A stretch of 23,556 nt of DNA from IMG/VR virus record IMGVR_UViG_3300033153_006232, positions 1 through 23,556 of that record; one strand, 5' to 3'. Source of the stretch: a virus. Positions within the stretch are counted from its first letter, which is position 1. Every line of letters starts with the position of its first letter. Shown piece after piece: positions 23,097 through 23,556 of the stretch. Position numbers and translations under genes: made by a program. Under the pieces are notes generated by a model, which was not told the origin of the DNA, did no database searches, and saw only the letters and a list, made by a program, of their open reading frames with translations.

Positions 23097-23417
23097 ATGC
23101 CAAAAATAAACAGCATATCAATTAAAACATTCAGTGTCGTTGTCGGCATCTTGATAGGATTGGGCGCGCTTGGGATATTTACGAGCCGGGCAGATGTTCA
23201 GGACACCGTTGATACGGCCATCATTGCTAACGATAAAATTGATGATGGAAAATATTATAACAAAACGGACGGCGCAAGACTTGAGGAAAAATTTGAAGCG
23301 GTTAAAGAAGACGTTATCGAAATCAAATCGGAAGTCAAAGCCATCAATCGACAAATAACACAACAATTGATATTGCTTGAAAAGATGAATGCCAAATTGG
23401 GGAAAGATAGTATATAA
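23097..23417 (+). CDS. membrane-anchored coiled-coil protein, possible lysis or holin-type gene
   Basis: The 106-residue protein has one hydrophobic span near the N-terminus (FSVVVGILIGLGALGIF, residues 12-28), then DVQDTVDTAII and a long charged coiled coil (LEEKFEAVKEDVIEIKSEVK, QLILLEKMNAKLG). This topology is like some XhlA-type or spanin-like lysis proteins, but XhlA-type holins have the hydrophobic part at the C-terminus, so the label is unsure. The ATG 23097 is favoured over 23094 because AGGAG ends 6 bases before it. A 12-codon ORF overlaps its stop (23417-23455) and probably is chance. Confidence 0.6.
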   Translation: MPKINSISIKTFSVVVGILIGLGALGIFTSRADVQDTVDTAIIANDKIDDGKYYNKTDGARLEEKFEAVKEDVIEIKSEVKAINRQITQQLILLEKMNAKLGKDSI

Positions 23418-23464
23418 TGAAAATTGGCAGGAAAATAACGATAGAGAAAAATTAGGAGGCATAG

Positions 23465-23556
23465 ATGAAAAAACTCGGCAGTTTCAAACATTATGTTTGG
23501 ACGGTTATTATATTTTTGGTTGTTCTCTGGTTTCTGTATCCGAAAGCCGAAGCGGG
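23465..23556 (+). CDS. exported protein, 3'-truncated by the window end
   Basis: GGAGG 6 bases upstream and an ATG lead into a basic start (MKKLGSFKHY), a hydrophobic core (VWTVIIFLVVLWFLY) and PKAEAG, a good signal peptide. Only 30 residues are inside the window, so the function cannot be given; position behind a membrane protein would suit a lysis or tail-associated exported protein. Confidence 0.6.
   Translation, partial: MKKLGSFKHYVWTVIIFLVVLWFLYPKAEA

Noticed and set aside
1-23556. CRISPR array, insertion sequence, diversity-generating retroelement or tRNA genes
   Set aside because: No direct repeat-spacer pattern, transposase, reverse transcriptase or tRNA fold was seen on reading both strands. 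The LRR arrays are repeats in protein-coding genes, not spacers.

Overview
The window is a stretch of tailed bacteriophage (Caudoviricetes) or prophage genome. Every supported gene lies on the + strand, most start codons touch or overlap the preceding stop (ATGA, GTGA or TAATG junctions), and Shine-Dalgarno (SD) sequences of the AGGAG type are common. TAA, TGA and TAG all end genes, so the standard bacterial code applies. No integrase, tRNA, CRISPR array or host housekeeping gene is visible, so the host cannot be named and lysogeny cannot be judged. The DNA is AT-leaning and the host is a bacterium that uses SD-led initiation. No sheath, baseplate wedge or tail-tube pair typical of a contractile tail is seen, so a long non-contractile (siphovirus-like) tail is the best guess.

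Region 1 (1-6720) is an accessory and early-type block. It holds the end of an unknown gene, two tandem leucine-rich-repeat (LRR) proteins with a cysteine at two fixed positions in every 19-residue repeat (7 and 18 repeats), a 34-residue membrane peptide, two paralogous pentapeptide-repeat proteins, a probable secreted protein, a probable lipoprotein or membrane protein, a zinc-ribbon protein, two related winged-helix-like proteins, a RusA-type Holliday junction resolvase, and small unknown proteins. Internal duplication is the theme: LRR genes, pentapeptide genes and winged-helix genes all occur as pairs, and a 15-codon remnant at 3802-3849 marks an old rearrangement. The block ends in a 10-bp-stem hairpin at 6693-6720.

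Region 2 (6721-7131) is a module boundary with a TTGACA-type promoter candidate and a 50-codon ORF that overlaps the start of the next gene.

Region 3 (7132-14423) packages DNA and builds the head: small and large terminase, a portal protein fused to a Mu F/SPP1 gp7-like minor capsid domain, a signal-peptide-bearing protein of unknown role, and a single polypeptide that joins a prohead protease, a coiled-coil scaffold-like segment and an HK97-fold major capsid protein.

Region 4 (14427-18435) makes the neck and tail tube: connector, HK97 gp10-like protein, two tail-terminator-like proteins, a small protein, the major tail protein, and a tail-assembly chaperone pair joined by a textbook -1 ribosomal frameshift site (A AAA AAC at 18004-18010, then a 7-nt spacer and a stem-loop).

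Region 5 (18435-23556) encodes the tape measure, a distal tail protein with a discoidin-like domain, a large tail hub-type protein, and then two small membrane or exported proteins, the second cut by the window end, which may begin a lysis cassette.
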